From Pseudoglutamicibacter albus (GTDB lineage Bacteria > Actinomycetota > Actinomycetes > Actinomycetales > Micrococcaceae), in the NCBI RefSeq assembly GCF_022346425.1, contig NZ_JAKRCW010000003.1, positions 147,986 to 211,985 of the forward strand: a stretch of 64,000 bases of DNA, given 5' to 3'. Shown here piece after piece: positions 42,818-51,640 of this stretch. Made by a program: the position numbers and the translations under genes. Numbering within the stretch: the first letter of the stretch is position 1; each line of letters begins with the position of its first letter. The notes under the pieces were generated by a model. That model worked only from the letters and a program-made list of their open reading frames with translations. It ran no database searches and was not told the origin of the DNA.

Positions 42818-44338
42818 ATGTTAGACACTTCGACTTGGCCAATCATTGAACTTGATGTGCTGAAGGACATACGTTTAGATCCGAAGAATGTTCGTCTCGA
42901 AATCGCTGATGCGAAAGTCGAAGCAGACATTATCGAAGATCTATTTGTCAATGAGGACGCTCTAGGGCTCGTTGAAGGCATCTGCAAAATCGGGTATCTG
43001 ACGCATGAAACGCCAGTCGTTCTTGATCGGCACGGTAAGTACGTGATGGTCGAGGGGAATAGACGACTTGCCGCGCTTAAGTCAATTCAAAACCCTATGT
43101 TGGTGCCAGATTATCAAGCTCGAATTAGCGCTTTTGCAAAACAGTTACCTGATAGGTCGTCACTTGCGAAAATTCGGGTAATGATTGCTCCTGGTCAAGA
43201 TGAAGCAGACCAACTTATCGCTGCCATACACACTGGAAACTTAAGGCGAGCCTGGACCCCCAGCAGACAGGCGGCGTTTTTTCAAGCTCAGATCGACTCC
43301 GGCCGAACTTTGAACGAGCTGGTTTCTCGCTATCCGACGATTGACGTCACTAAGTTCGTTCGTCGCGCGTTAATTATTAACTTGTTCAAATCCGTGCACT
43401 TTGACGATCCGGAGTTGCAAGACTTCTTGAATACTAAGAAGTGGGCTCGCGGTCTTTCTACACTCGCACGTATCTATGAGTCGAAAGAATTCGTTGAGCT
43501 GATTGGCCTGACAATGGAGTCAGATGGGACGCTCTCGAAAACAGTGTCCGACGAGGTTTTCAAAGAGGTGGCGACCGAAATTGTACGAGGCATGTTCGAA
43601 GAGAACATCAACACTCGAAGTCTGAATTCAGTGAAAAGTCCTCGATACACCCAATTAATGGCCGAATTACGGCGAATAGTAGCATCAGCTCCAGATACCC
43701 AGCACGCTGATCCATCTTCAGGAGATCCTGACCATACTGCCGGGGCTGGTGCCAACTTGGGTGTCGCGCCGAGTGGAGGGGGCGGCAGCTCGTCTGGGGC
43801 AAGAGCCACAGGTAGTGGATCGTCGCCAACCGCGACTACCTCCCGGACAAAGTCACCTGCAAAGAAGTCACCGGTGAAGAAGAAAGCTAAACCCCGAAAC
43901 TTAGATTTGGGTCAAGTAAAGGCCCCAGACACCTACCCGGAAGCCTTAAAACTTCTCCTAGGAGAGCTGTCCGAAGTTGACGTGCAAAAGTTTCCGAATG
44001 TGACATTTCTAGCGATTCGAGCAGTCCTAGAAAAGTCAATCAAGGCTTTCGCGGAACACAAAACTATCGACATAGGTAAAACTAAACACAACAATAAAGG
44101 TCGAGTGCAATTGGGTAACGCGTTGAGTTGGCTTCTCGACCACGTAAATACCAATGGTCCGAGTCATTTGAAGCAACCGATCAAGGGGGTCCAAACTGGC
44201 TTCCTTGTAACATACACCTCGACCGCTGACTCATTAAACGCTATTAATCACAATCATCATTTTAATGTTGACAGAGATCAAGCATTTGCGATGTGGGCAT
44301 CGATTGACTCAATCATGAGATATTTGATGAAACCATGA
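42818..44338 (+). CDS. ParB/Srx-fold protein with linker and helical C-terminal domain
   Basis: A 506-residue protein of unknown function. Residues 10-110 have the ParB N-terminal fold pattern: WPIIELDVLKDIRLDPKNVR, then TPVVLDRHGKYVMVEGNRRLAAL (in parts) ending in the EGNRRLAALK motif. Residues 110-290 are helical. Residues 320-370 form a low-complexity Gly/Ser then Lys/Pro linker. The last 125 residues (from YPEALKLLLGELSEV to SIMRYLMKP, with INHNHHFNVDRDQA) resemble the C-terminal helical bundles of HEPN-type defence proteins, though no clear RxxxxH is seen. ATG 42818 follows GGAAGAGG. It overlaps the adenine methylase start by ATGA. Base composition is AT-richer than the surroundings. Confidence 0.8.
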   Translation: MLDTSTWPIIELDVLKDIRLDPKNVRLEIADAKVEADIIEDLFVNEDALGLVEGICKIGYLTHETPVVLDRHGKYVMVEGNRRLAALKSIQNPMLVPDYQARISAFAKQLPDRSSLAKIRVMIAPGQDEADQLIAAIHTGNLRRAWTPSRQAAFFQAQIDSGRTLNELVSRYPTIDVTKFVRRALIINLFKSVHFDDPELQDFLNTKKWARGLSTLARIYESKEFVELIGLTMESDGTLSKTVSDEVFKEVATEIVRGMFEENINTRSLNSVKSPRYTQLMAELRRIVASAPDTQHADPSSGDPDHTAGAGANLGVAPSGGGGSSSGARATGSGSSPTATTSRTKSPAKKSPVKKKAKPRNLDLGQVKAPDTYPEALKLLLGELSEVDVQKFPNVTFLAIRAVLEKSIKAFAEHKTIDIGKTKHNNKGRVQLGNALSWLLDHVNTNGPSHLKQPIKGVQTGFLVTYTSTADSLNAINHNHHFNVDRDQAFAMWASIDSIMRYLMKP

Positions 44339-45216
44339 GCGCCGTAAACATTAGTGTGACGAGCAGACGCCCCCGCATTTCCCCGCTGCGTTACCCAGGG
44401 GGGAAGTCCGCCCTATATTCCCGACTGAGGAAACTCATTCGAGACATGGACATGGCAGGCTGTACTTACGTTGAGCCGTACGCCGGTGGAGTTGGGGCAG
44501 GCCTAAGCCTACTTGTTACAGGGCAAGTGGAGAAGGTCGTGATCAATGATCTCGATCCGGCGATTTACTCGTTCTGGTTGACAGTCAAGGAGCATCCAGA
44601 CTACTTGATCGAACAGATTCAAAGCGTCTCTTTAGACGTGAACGAATGGCGTAAGCAACGCGAGATATATCGAGCCGTCGACACAAGCAATACTAAAGAA
44701 TTGGGTTTCGCTACATTTTTCTTGAACCGAACTAATCGTTCGGGCATCCTCAACGGCGGTCCAATCGGTGGACTGGAGCAAACCGGAAACTATAAAATCG
44801 ATGCTCGGTTCAACCGCGACGGTCTTACAGAGCGAATGCGAATTCTGGCACTTTACGCCGACAGTATCATCGCGACTAGACAAGACGGCAAAGATGTGAT
44901 TGCCCAATTTGCAAGCCAGAACGATGCTTTTATATATGCCGACCCACCATATTTCGAGAAGGCTGGCTCTCTCTACCTCAACGCTTTTACGGCAGAGGAT
45001 CATGTTCACTTAGCGGAGATATTAAATAGTTTCGCTACTAGTCGATGGATTCTAACCTACGATAATGCCCCTCAGGTCGCTGAACTATATGCAGAGCGAC
45101 GTCGGAGAGAGTTTCAGTTGAATTACTCCGCTCACCGAGTCGTGAAGGCTACTGAAGTAGCAGTGTTATCTGACAGTCTTCCGGAGATTGGAGAAGGTTG
45201 GAAGATTGACGCATAA
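44335..45216 (+). CDS. D12-class N6-adenine DNA methyltransferase (Dam family)
   Basis: A 293-residue adenine methylase. It has the D12 N-terminus (ISPLRYPGGKSALYSRL), SAM motif YVEPYAGGVGAGLSLL, VVINDLDPAIYSFW, FFLNRTNRSGILNGGPIGG, and the catalytic DPPY motif in IYADPPYFEKAG (about residue 200). All key residues are present. The start overlaps the ParB-like stop (ATGA), so the two proteins are made together. No restriction endonuclease is recognisable beside it. The IS256 element begins 12 bp after its stop, so any third gene of the operon may have been displaced. Confidence 0.9.
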   Translation: MSAVNISVTSRRPRISPLRYPGGKSALYSRLRKLIRDMDMAGCTYVEPYAGGVGAGLSLLVTGQVEKVVINDLDPAIYSFWLTVKEHPDYLIEQIQSVSLDVNEWRKQREIYRAVDTSNTKELGFATFFLNRTNRSGILNGGPIGGLEQTGNYKIDARFNRDGLTERMRILALYADSIIATRQDGKDVIAQFASQNDAFIYADPPYFEKAGSLYLNAFTAEDHVHLAEILNSFATSRWILTYDNAPQVAELYAERRRREFQLNYSAHRVVKATEVAVLSDSLPEIGEGWKIDA

Positions 45217-45228
45217 CACTAGAAGCTC

Positions 45229-46646
45229 AGTTGAGTCCCGCATAGTGGTGTAGCGCGCGGTGGTCCGGCTCGTCGTTCACGACGTAGACGCGGTCACCGT
45301 GTGATCCTTCGAGAAAGCTCTCTACTTCTCACTCGAATGGAGTCATCACGATGACCGCTCCTCATATTGTCGACCCTGCCGGCGTGCTTAGCGAAGCGCT
45401 GTCCGATGCGTCGCCGGATCTGATGCGCAGCCTGCTGCAGACGATGATCAACGCGTTGCTGTCCGCGGACGCGGACGCCGTGGTCGGCGCGGAATGGGGC
45501 AAGCCCAGCCCCGACCGCACGGCTCAGCGCAACGGCTACCGCCACCGCGATCTGGACACCCGCGTCGGCACCATCGACGTCGCTGTCCCGAAGCTGCGCT
45601 CTGGCACCTACTTCCCGGAATGGCTGCTCGAGCGGCGCAAACGTGCCGAGACGGCACTGATCACCGTCGTCGCGGACTGCTACCTCGCCGGGGTCTCGAC
45701 CCGTCGGATGGACAAGCTGGTGAAGACCCTCGGGATCCACTCGCTATCGAAGTCGCAGGTGTCGCGGATGGCGGCCGAGCTCGACGAGCACGTCGAGCAG
45801 TTCCGGCGCCGCCCCTTGGGCGACGCCGGCCCGTTCACGTTCGTCGCCGCCGACGCCTTGACGATGAAGGTTCGTGAGGGCGGCCGGGTGATCAACGCCG
45901 TCGTGCTCGTCGCGACCGGCGTGAATGCCGATGGTCGCCGCGAAGTCCTCGGGCTCCGCATTGCGACCAGCGAAACCGGCGCGGCCTGGAACAGCTTCTT
46001 CGCCGACCTCGTCGCCCGCGGTCTCGGCGGCGTCCGCCTCGTCACCAGCGACGCCCATCAGGGGCTGGTGGAGGCGATCGCGGCGAACCTGCCCGGCGCG
46101 GTCTGGCAAAGGTGCCGCACCCACTACGCCGCCAACCTGATGAGCGTGACCCCGAAGAGCATGTGGCCGGCGGTGAAGGCGATGCTGCACTCGGTCTACG
46201 ACCAGCCCGACGCAGCGTCGGTGCACGCCCAGTTCGACCGGCTGCTGGACTACGTCGACGGCAAGCTGCCCGACGCGTTCGAACACCTCGACGCGGCGAG
46301 GGCAGACATCCTCGCGTTCACCGGGTTCCCGGAAGGGCTCTGGCAGCAGATCTGGTCCAACAACCCCAACGAGCGTCTCAACCGGGAGATTCGCCGCCGC
46401 ACCGATTCGGTGGGCATCTTCCCGAACCGTGACGCGATCGTCCGCCTCGTCGGCGCCGTCCTCGCCGAGCAGACCGACGAATGGGCCGAAGGCCGCCGCT
46501 ACCTCGGCCTCGACATCCTCGCCAAGAGCAGACTCACCCTCATCCCCGGCACCGCACCCGAGGGGGTGACCGACACCGTCCTGGAACTCAGCGCCTAACC
46601 CTCACCACGAAGGACACGGCGCTACACCACTACCGGGGACTTGACC
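45229..46646 (+). mobile_element. Complete IS256-family insertion sequence with 8-bp target duplication
   Basis: A 1418-bp element with related 28-bp ends (45229-45256 and, inverted, 46619-46646) sharing a perfect inner TAGTGGTGTAGCGC. It is flanked by a direct AGAAGCTC duplication (45221-45228 and 46647-46654). One gene, the mutator-type transposase, fills it. The intact ends and duplication indicate a fairly recent insertion immediately downstream of the adenine methylase. Confidence 0.9.
45351..46598 (+). CDS. IS256-family (mutator-type) transposase
   Basis: A 415-residue DDE transposase. It has the N-terminal DNA-binding region with QRNGYRHRDLDTRVGTIDV and the first Asp in VAADALTMKV. 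The second Asp is in RLVTSDAHQGLVEAI, WQRCRTHYAANLM follows, and the third acidic residue is in NNPNERLNREIRRRTDSVGIFPN (read from NNPNERLNRE). Length is normal and the frame intact. It is GC-richer than the neighbouring methylase operon, marking a separate origin. Confidence 0.93.
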   Translation: MTAPHIVDPAGVLSEALSDASPDLMRSLLQTMINALLSADADAVVGAEWGKPSPDRTAQRNGYRHRDLDTRVGTIDVAVPKLRSGTYFPEWLLERRKRAETALITVVADCYLAGVSTRRMDKLVKTLGIHSLSKSQVSRMAAELDEHVEQFRRRPLGDAGPFTFVAADALTMKVREGGRVINAVVLVATGVNADGRREVLGLRIATSETGAAWNSFFADLVARGLGGVRLVTSDAHQGLVEAIAANLPGAVWQRCRTHYAANLMSVTPKSMWPAVKAMLHSVYDQPDAASVHAQFDRLLDYVDGKLPDAFEHLDAARADILAFTGFPEGLWQQIWSNNPNERLNREIRRRTDSVGIFPNRDAIVRLVGAVLAEQTDEWAEGRRYLGLDILAKSRLTLIPGTAPEGVTDTVLELSA

Positions 46647-46676
46647 AGAAGCTCCTACTTTAAAGTTTTGAGTTAT

Positions 46677-47024
46677 CTAGAAATAAGCACTCATCTTCCG
46701 ACGCCCTTTGGGTCGAATCGTGCCCCCATTGGCTACCACGGCCGAGCGAACGGCTTCGTCGCCGATGCCCAACTGCGCTGCTACTTGACTGAGGGTGAAG
46801 CCCTCAGCGTAGAGGCGTGCTGCCTCGCCTCGTACCTGTTGTGAATGTTCCGGGGCTCTGCTCGGATGGCCCGCTCGCCTAGCAATCTCTCGCACAGTCG
46901 CCCGATGAACGTTGAACCTTCTTGCCAGCTCCTGAACCGGCACCCCCTCGGCGTACCCAACGAGGAGTTCTTCACGATTCGAGGCATTCAAACGGGTTTG
47001 AGACTGACCCGAACTTTTACGCAT
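46677..47024 (-). CDS. Helix-turn-helix protein with two HTH segments
   Basis: A 115-residue basic protein with two consecutive HTH units: REELLVGYAEGVPVQELARR FNVHRATV (residues 18-45) and RLYAEGFTLSQVAAQLGIGD EAV (69-91). They resemble the DNA-binding tails of resolvases, but no catalytic domain is present. The frame remains open to ATG 47174, which lies inside a 19-bp repeat; I prefer 47024 because everything before it lacks structure. It may be a free-standing regulator or a remnant of a recombinase. Confidence 0.55.
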   Translation of the reverse strand: MRKSSGQSQTRLNASNREELLVGYAEGVPVQELARRFNVHRATVREIARRAGHPSRAPEHSQQVRGEAARLYAEGFTLSQVAAQLGIGDEAVRSAVVANGGTIRPKGRRKMSAYF

Positions 47025-47160
47025 CGGACCACGGGAATCAGCCACGCGGATGGTACCCCTACGTGTTCGCTGCGACTTCGATCCCTTGATAACACGGGAA
47101 ATCAACGTTCTTCGCGGCCTACTGGGGTTTGAGAAGTACCTAAGTAGGCCCACCAATGTA

Positions 47161-47566
47161 ATGTGTCGGGACATCGTTCATACGGTGTCCCGACATTTTT
47201 TATGCTCTGGGGCTTTGATGTGTCGGGTCATCGTTCCGCTTTTTCTGGTGATGTGTCAGGACATCGTTCCGTTTTGCAGGCTTCGCAAGGGCTACCACGA
47301 AACGCTCTTCTTGCCTTGCGGATGCGGCGCTCTCCGGGGCTATTCTGTTTCGCTGCTTCTGTTGCTCGTTGCCGCCGGGTGTCGCAAGTCACCGCTCAGC
47401 CTCCGCCATGACGTGAGCTAGGCGGGCGAACCGGTCGCGCCTTGTCCTGGGGTGAACGATGTCCTGACACATAGATGAACGATGACCTGAGACATGCCTG
47501 GAACGGTGTCGTGGCACATCTGTGGGTTGGTTGGGGTGGTTAGGGGTGAACGATGTCGTGAAACCA
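47161..47566. repeat. Nested array of 19-bp inverted repeats next to attR
   Basis: Copies of ATGTGTCGGGACATCGTTC and close variants occur at 47161, 47218 and 47251, and inverted at 47454, 47477, 47501 and (imperfect) 47548. The inner pair, 47251-47269 and 47454-47472, is a perfect 19-bp inverted repeat. The next pair out matches about 17 of 19 and the outer pair about 15 of 19. A half copy faces the first at about 47182-47196. No transposase gene lies inside the 222-bp core. The pattern fits ends of an insertion sequence with several binding sites, or nested insertions of one family. From memory the motif recalls IS481-type ends; not verified. Confidence 0.7.
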
Positions 47567-47570
47567 AACA

Positions 47571-47585
47571 CCTCTGGACCCACCA
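47571..47585. repeat. attR direct repeat (15 bp)
   Basis: Identical to the tRNA-Val 3' end at 11841-11855. It is followed 4 bp later by a strong terminator that fits the original downstream flank of tRNA-Val, marking the right end of the island. Confidence 0.85.
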
Positions 47586-47589
47586 ACAG

Positions 47590-47623
47590 AATGGTCCGGA
47601 AACGAATTCGTTTCCGGACCATT
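47590..47623. terminator. Original tRNA-Val terminator / peroxiredoxin gene terminator
   Basis: A perfect 34-bp palindrome (15-bp arms 47590-47604 and 47609-47623, AATT centre). It begins 4 bp after attR, so before integration it would have stood directly behind tRNA-Val. It now ends transcription from the minus-strand peroxiredoxin side. Confidence 0.85.
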
Positions 47624-47667
47624 CATCGTTTAACAGGCCTTTCAATACGCGCCCAACGGAAGGACTC

Positions 47668-48150
47668 CTACAGCTCAGCCCCAGCAGCCCGCAGGGCCTC
47701 GACGTAGGAATCCAAAGGTCTGCTCGCGGTGCGGTCAGCCTCGATCCTCGAAACCAGCCGCCCTGAAGCATCCCACACGAAAGCCGTGCGCGTAGCGTGA
47801 CCCCGCCCCGCATCGAACGCATCCAACTTCTGCGCAAGAGCCCCATGCGGCCAAAAATCACTCAGCAAGTCAAAGCCCAAACCCAGCTGATCCGAAACTG
47901 TGCGCAACGTATACCGCGAATCCACCGAACACGCCGCAACATACACGCCAGCCTCAGCCCACGCATCAGCAACCTGAGCAAGCCCGCCCAACTCCGAATG
48001 ACACACCGGAGTGAAACTCAACGGGAAAAAACTCAAAACCGTCACCTGACCAACACGGTCAGCGAGCACAACCCGCTCACCATGCTGGTTCACCAACGGA
48101 ACCGAAAGCGACGCCAACCCCGGCGCCGCATCGGAAGGATTTAACAACAT
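47668..48150 (-). CDS. AhpE/Bcp-like peroxiredoxin
   Basis: A 160-residue thiol peroxidase that should reduce hydroperoxides. It has the peroxidatic motif FFPLSFTPVCHSEL (PxxxTxxC, Cys50) and LLSDFWPHGALAQKLDAF. FVWDASGRLVSRIEAD is like AhpE, the one-Cys type of Actinobacteria. No resolving Cys is in the usual place; Cys74 in VAACSVDSR might serve. It starts 1 bp after the DUF3052 stop, in the same operon. It is the first gene outside the island on the right. Confidence 0.9.
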   Translation of the reverse strand: MLLNPSDAAPGLASLSVPLVNQHGERVVLADRVGQVTVLSFFPLSFTPVCHSELGGLAQVADAWAEAGVYVAACSVDSRYTLRTVSDQLGLGFDLLSDFWPHGALAQKLDAFDAGRGHATRTAFVWDASGRLVSRIEADRTASRPLDSYVEALRAAGAEL

Positions 48151-48567
48151 TCAGTGACGCTTCCGCTGCTGCAGGCACACAGCGGACCACAGCTCGGAAA
48201 CATCAACGGTGCTCGTCGTGTGCAAGCCAGCCGTCGGTGCAGCCTCCTGAATCTCAACAGGAGACACATGGCCGTCCTCACCCAACTTAGGGGTCAAAAG
48301 CCACACAACGCCACCATCATCAAGATCCGTGAGGGAATCAACCATCGCATCAACAAGGTCACCATCGCCGTCACGCCACCACAGCAACACAGCGTCAACA
48401 ACCTCGTGCTCGTCTTCGTCCAGAATCGGCTCGCCAGTGACCTCCTCGATCACGTCACGAAGCTCAAAATCGACATCCTCGTCATAACCGAGCTCTTGAA
48501 CAAGATGATCTCCAGAGATCCCCATCCGCTGAGCAGCACCCTCATACGGCGCCGTCCGAACGCTCAC
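48151..48567 (-). CDS. DUF3052 family protein
   Basis: A 138-residue acidic actinobacterial protein with no known activity. It is recognisable by MGISGDHLVQELGYDEDVD, then VVDAVLLWWRDGDGDLVDAMVDSLTDL (from VVDAVLLWWRDG) and VWLLTPKLGEDGHVSPVEIQEAAPTAGL (from VWLLTPKLG). It is commonly the divergent neighbour of aceE in this group, as here (210-bp gap). It is coupled to the peroxiredoxin gene downstream. Confidence 0.88.
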   Translation of the reverse strand: MSVRTAPYEGAAQRMGISGDHLVQELGYDEDVDFELRDVIEEVTGEPILDEDEHEVVDAVLLWWRDGDGDLVDAMVDSLTDLDDGGVVWLLTPKLGEDGHVSPVEIQEAAPTAGLHTTSTVDVSELWSAVCLQQRKRH

Positions 48568-48777
48568 GTTTCAAATCCTTTTCAATAGAACAACGAAAAC
48601 TCACCCCGTGATCAGGGCTACACGTCTAACAAAACACGTTTTCAGCGCTCAAAACAACTGAACGCGCCAAAACTCCCCGCCGTCCCCTACTACGATGGGA
48701 ACAAGACAGTTCGCTCAACCGTTGAAAACGGGAGAGAATCAAGAACAAGATTTGTCAGCACTAGAAAGGGAACGGCC

Positions 48778-51522
48778 GTGGCCCAACAGGACCATCACAT
48801 CACCGATATCCGTAGCGGATTGGTGAAACATCTGTCTGACACCGACCCCGAAGAAACCAAAGAATGGCTTGAATCCTTCGACGGGCTCGTTGAGACACAG
48901 GGAACCGAACGCGCCGAATACATCGTGCGTTCGCTGCTGCAGCGCGCAGGCGCCAAGTCCGTAGCCGTCCCGATGGTTACCACCACCGACTACGTCAACA
49001 CGATCCCGGTGGACCAAGAACCTGACTTCCCGGGTACCGAGGAACTTGAGCGCGCATACCGCCGCTGGATCCGCTGGAACGCAGCCGTCATGGTTCACCG
49101 CGCCCAGGCCCCAGGCCTGTCCGTTGGTGGCCACATCTCGACCTACGCCGGCGCAGCGACCCTCTACGAAGTCGGTTTCAACCACTTCTTCCGCGGCCCA
49201 GGCCACGACGGTGGCGGCGACCAGGTCTTCTTCCAGGGCCACGCTTCCCCGGGCATGTACGCGCGCGCGTTCCTCGAAGGACGCCTGACCGACGAGCAGC
49301 TCGACTCCTTCCGTCAGGAAAAGTCGAAGGCGCCAAACGGTCTGCCTTCATACCCGCACCCACGCATGATGCCTGAGTTCTGGCAGTTCCCAACCGTCTC
49401 GATGGGCCTTGGTCCAGCGAACGCGATCTACCAGGCACAGTTCAACCGCTACCTGCACAACCGCGGTATCAAGGACACCTCCCAGCAGCACGTCTGGGCA
49501 TTCCTCGGCGATGGTGAAATGGATGAGCCAGAATCGCGCGGCTTCCTGCAGCACGCAGCCAACGAAGGCCTCGATAACCTGACCTTCGTCATCAACTGCA
49601 ACCTGCAGCGCCTTGACGGCCCAGTTCGCGGTAACGGCAAGATCATGCAGGAACTCGAAGCGTACTTCCGCGGAGCAGGCTGGAACGTCATTAAGGTCGT
49701 GTGGGGCCGTGAATGGGATGCCCTGCTCGAGAAGGACCACGATGGTTCGCTCGTCAACATCATGAACGAAACCCCGGACGGTGACTACCAGACCTACAAG
49801 GCTGAGTCCGGCGCGTTCGTCCGTGAGCACTTCTTCGGCAAGTCCCCACAGACCAAGGCAATGGTCGAGGACATGACCGACCAGGAAATCTGGCAGCTCA
49901 AGCGCGGTGGCCACGACTACAACAAGGTCTACGCCGCGTACAAGGCCGCCGTTGAGCACAAGGGCCAGCCGACTGTGATCCTCGCTCAGACTGTCAAGGG
50001 CTACGGTCTCGGAACCCACTTCGAGGGCCGCAACGCGACCCACCAGATGAAGAAGCTCACCCTCCAGGACCTCAAGGACTTCCGCGACCACCTGCGCATC
50101 CCGATCTCGGACGAAGAGCTCGAGAAAGACCCAGCACGCCCGCCGTACTACCACCCAGGCATGGACGACGAAGCGATCCGCTACATGATCACGCGTCGCC
50201 AGGCACTCGGCGGCTTCGTGCCGGAACGCCGCGAACGCACTTCCGCGATCGCTCTACCGGATAAGACCGCATACCGCGGCGCAAAGCGTGGTTCTGGCCG
50301 TCAGGAAGCCGCAACCACGATGGCGTTCGTGCGTCTGTTGCGCGATCTGATGCGTGACAAGGAATTCGGCCACCGCATCGTGCCGATCATTCCGGACGAG
50401 GCACGCACCTTCGGTATGGACTCCTTCTTCCCTACCGCGAAGATCTACAACCCGCAGGGTCAGAACTACGTCTCGGTGGACCGCGATCTGATGCTTGCGT
50501 ACAAGGAATCCCCGCAGGGTGTCATTCTGCACACCGGCATCAACGAAGCCGGTTCCGTTGCGGCACTAACTGCGGCAGGTTCGTCGTATTCGACGCATCA
50601 AGAACCGATGATCCCGGTCTACATTTTCTACTCGATGTTCGGTTTCCAGCGCACTGGTGACAGCATTTGGGCTGCCGCTGACCAACTGGCACGTGGCTTC
50701 ATGATCGGAGCGACCGCCGGTCTCACGACGCTGACCGGTGAGGGCACCCAGCACATGGATGGTCATTCGCTCATCTTGGCTGCGACCAACCCGGGTGTTG
50801 TCTCCTATGACCCTGCCTATGGCTACGAGATCGGTCACATCGTCCGTGACGGGCTTGAACGCATGTACGGCGGCGAGCACCCAGATCCGAACGTGATCTA
50901 CTACCTCACGGTCTACAACGAGCCGATCAAGCAGCCGGCAGAACCTGATGACGTCGATGTTGAAGGCATCTTGAAGGGTATCCATCAGGTGTCTAAGGGT
51001 GAGGCTGACGGCCCAACGGTTCAGCTGCTCGCTTCCGGTGTTGCCGTTCCATGGATCTTCAAGGCACAGGAGTTGCTCGCTGAGGACTGGGGTGTCAACG
51101 CTGATCTGTGGTCCGTGACCTCGTGGTCGGAGTTGCGTCGCGACGGCCTGCGTGCTGAGAAGCAACGCTTCCTGCACCCTGAGTCCGATGCTCCGGTTCC
51201 TTACGTGACCGAGAAGCTCCAGGGCGCAGACGGCCCGTTCCTCGCGGTCAGCGACTATCAGCACCATGTGCCGGATATGATCCGCCGTTTTGTGCCAGGC
51301 GACTACACGACGTTGGGTGGCGATGATTTTGGTTTCGCCGATACTCGTCCTGCGGCTCGCCGCTACTTCCACATCGATGCCGAGTCGATTGTTGTCCGTG
51401 CGCTCCAGCAGTTGGCGGACCGCGGCGAGATCGATAAGGATGTTCCAGCTCAGGCGATCAAGAAGTACGATCTGCTCGATGTCAACGCTGGTTCGACCGG
51501 CGGTGGCGGCGGCGACGCCTAA
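48778..51522 (+). CDS. aceE: Pyruvate dehydrogenase E1 component (homodimeric)
   Basis: Decarboxylates pyruvate with thiamine diphosphate and passes the acetyl group to the E2 lipoyl domain. The 914-residue chain is the long single-polypeptide AceE type: [20 protein letters not shown] (split), the ThDP motif [12 protein letters not shown] through [17 protein letters not shown], and later [20 protein letters not shown] [23 protein letters not shown] 48778 follows GAAAGGGA. E2 and E3 genes are not in the window. A terminator (51549-51587) follows. Confidence 0.95.
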   Translation: MAQQDHHITDIRSGLVKHLSDTDPEETKEWLESFDGLVETQGTERAEYIVRSLLQRAGAKSVAVPMVTTTDYVNTIPVDQEPDFPGTEELERAYRRWIRWNAAVMVHRAQAPGLSVGGHISTYAGAATLYEVGFNHFFRGPGHDGGGDQVFFQGHASPGMYARAFLEGRLTDEQLDSFRQEKSKAPNGLPSYPHPRMMPEFWQFPTVSMGLGPANAIYQAQFNRYLHNRGIKDTSQQHVWAFLGDGEMDEPESRGFLQHAANEGLDNLTFVINCNLQRLDGPVRGNGKIMQELEAYFRGAGWNVIKVVWGREWDALLEKDHDGSLVNIMNETPDGDYQTYKAESGAFVREHFFGKSPQTKAMVEDMTDQEIWQLKRGGHDYNKVYAAYKAAVEHKGQPTVILAQTVKGYGLGTHFEGRNATHQMKKLTLQDLKDFRDHLRIPISDEELEKDPARPPYYHPGMDDEAIRYMITRRQALGGFVPERRERTSAIALPDKTAYRGAKRGSGRQEAATTMAFVRLLRDLMRDKEFGHRIVPIIPDEARTFGMDSFFPTAKIYNPQGQNYVSVDRDLMLAYKESPQGVILHTGINEAGSVAALTAAGSSYSTHQEPMIPVYIFYSMFGFQRTGDSIWAAADQLARGFMIGATAGLTTLTGEGTQHMDGHSLILAATNPGVVSYDPAYGYEIGHIVRDGLERMYGGEHPDPNVIYYLTVYNEPIKQPAEPDDVDVEGILKGIHQVSKGEADGPTVQLLASGVAVPWIFKAQELLAEDWGVNADLWSVTSWSELRRDGLRAEKQRFLHPESDAPVPYVTEKLQGADGPFLAVSDYQHHVPDMIRRFVPGDYTTLGGDDFGFADTRPAARRYFHIDAESIVVRALQQLADRGEIDKDVPAQAIKKYDLLDVNAGSTGGGGGDA

Positions 51523-51548
51523 GCCACATCAGCTGACCTAGCTCTAGG

Positions 51549-51587
51549 GTGAGGCGGCTTGCGCACCACGTGCGTAAGCCGCCTCAC
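51549..51587 (+). terminator. aceE terminator
   Basis: An 18-bp stem (51549-51566 with 51570-51587) with a single G-T pair and a 3-nt loop, 27 bp after the aceE stop. Confidence 0.85.
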
Positions 51588-51640
51588 ATCGTTAGCATTA
51601 GCAACACCAAGGAATCTAAAAGCCGTCAGGAGGGACAAGC

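Larger units (their letters stand above)
11841..47585. mobile_element. Integrated mobilisable element (genomic island) at tRNA-Val
   Basis: The region lies between 15-bp direct repeats of the tRNA-Val 3' end (11841-11855 and 47571-47585). A large serine integrase sits beside the left repeat. Content is typical of actinobacterial conjugative or mobilisable elements: SSB, prim-pol, DUF2637 membrane protein, ArdC-like antirestriction protein, DUF4913-like protein, MobF relaxase and an excisionase-like HTH protein. Cargo is a siderophore uptake operon, an efflux pair, methylases, an extra DprA and an IS256 element. No FtsK/TraB- or VirD4-type ATPase and no VirB4 are seen, so transfer would need a helper. 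The relaxase and the C5 methylase are damaged, suggesting decay. Confidence 0.85.

Noticed and set aside
47389..47622. 77-codon frame across attR
   Set aside because: It runs through the repeats and a terminator and has no start site. It is kept only as evidence for the integrase tail in the circular form.
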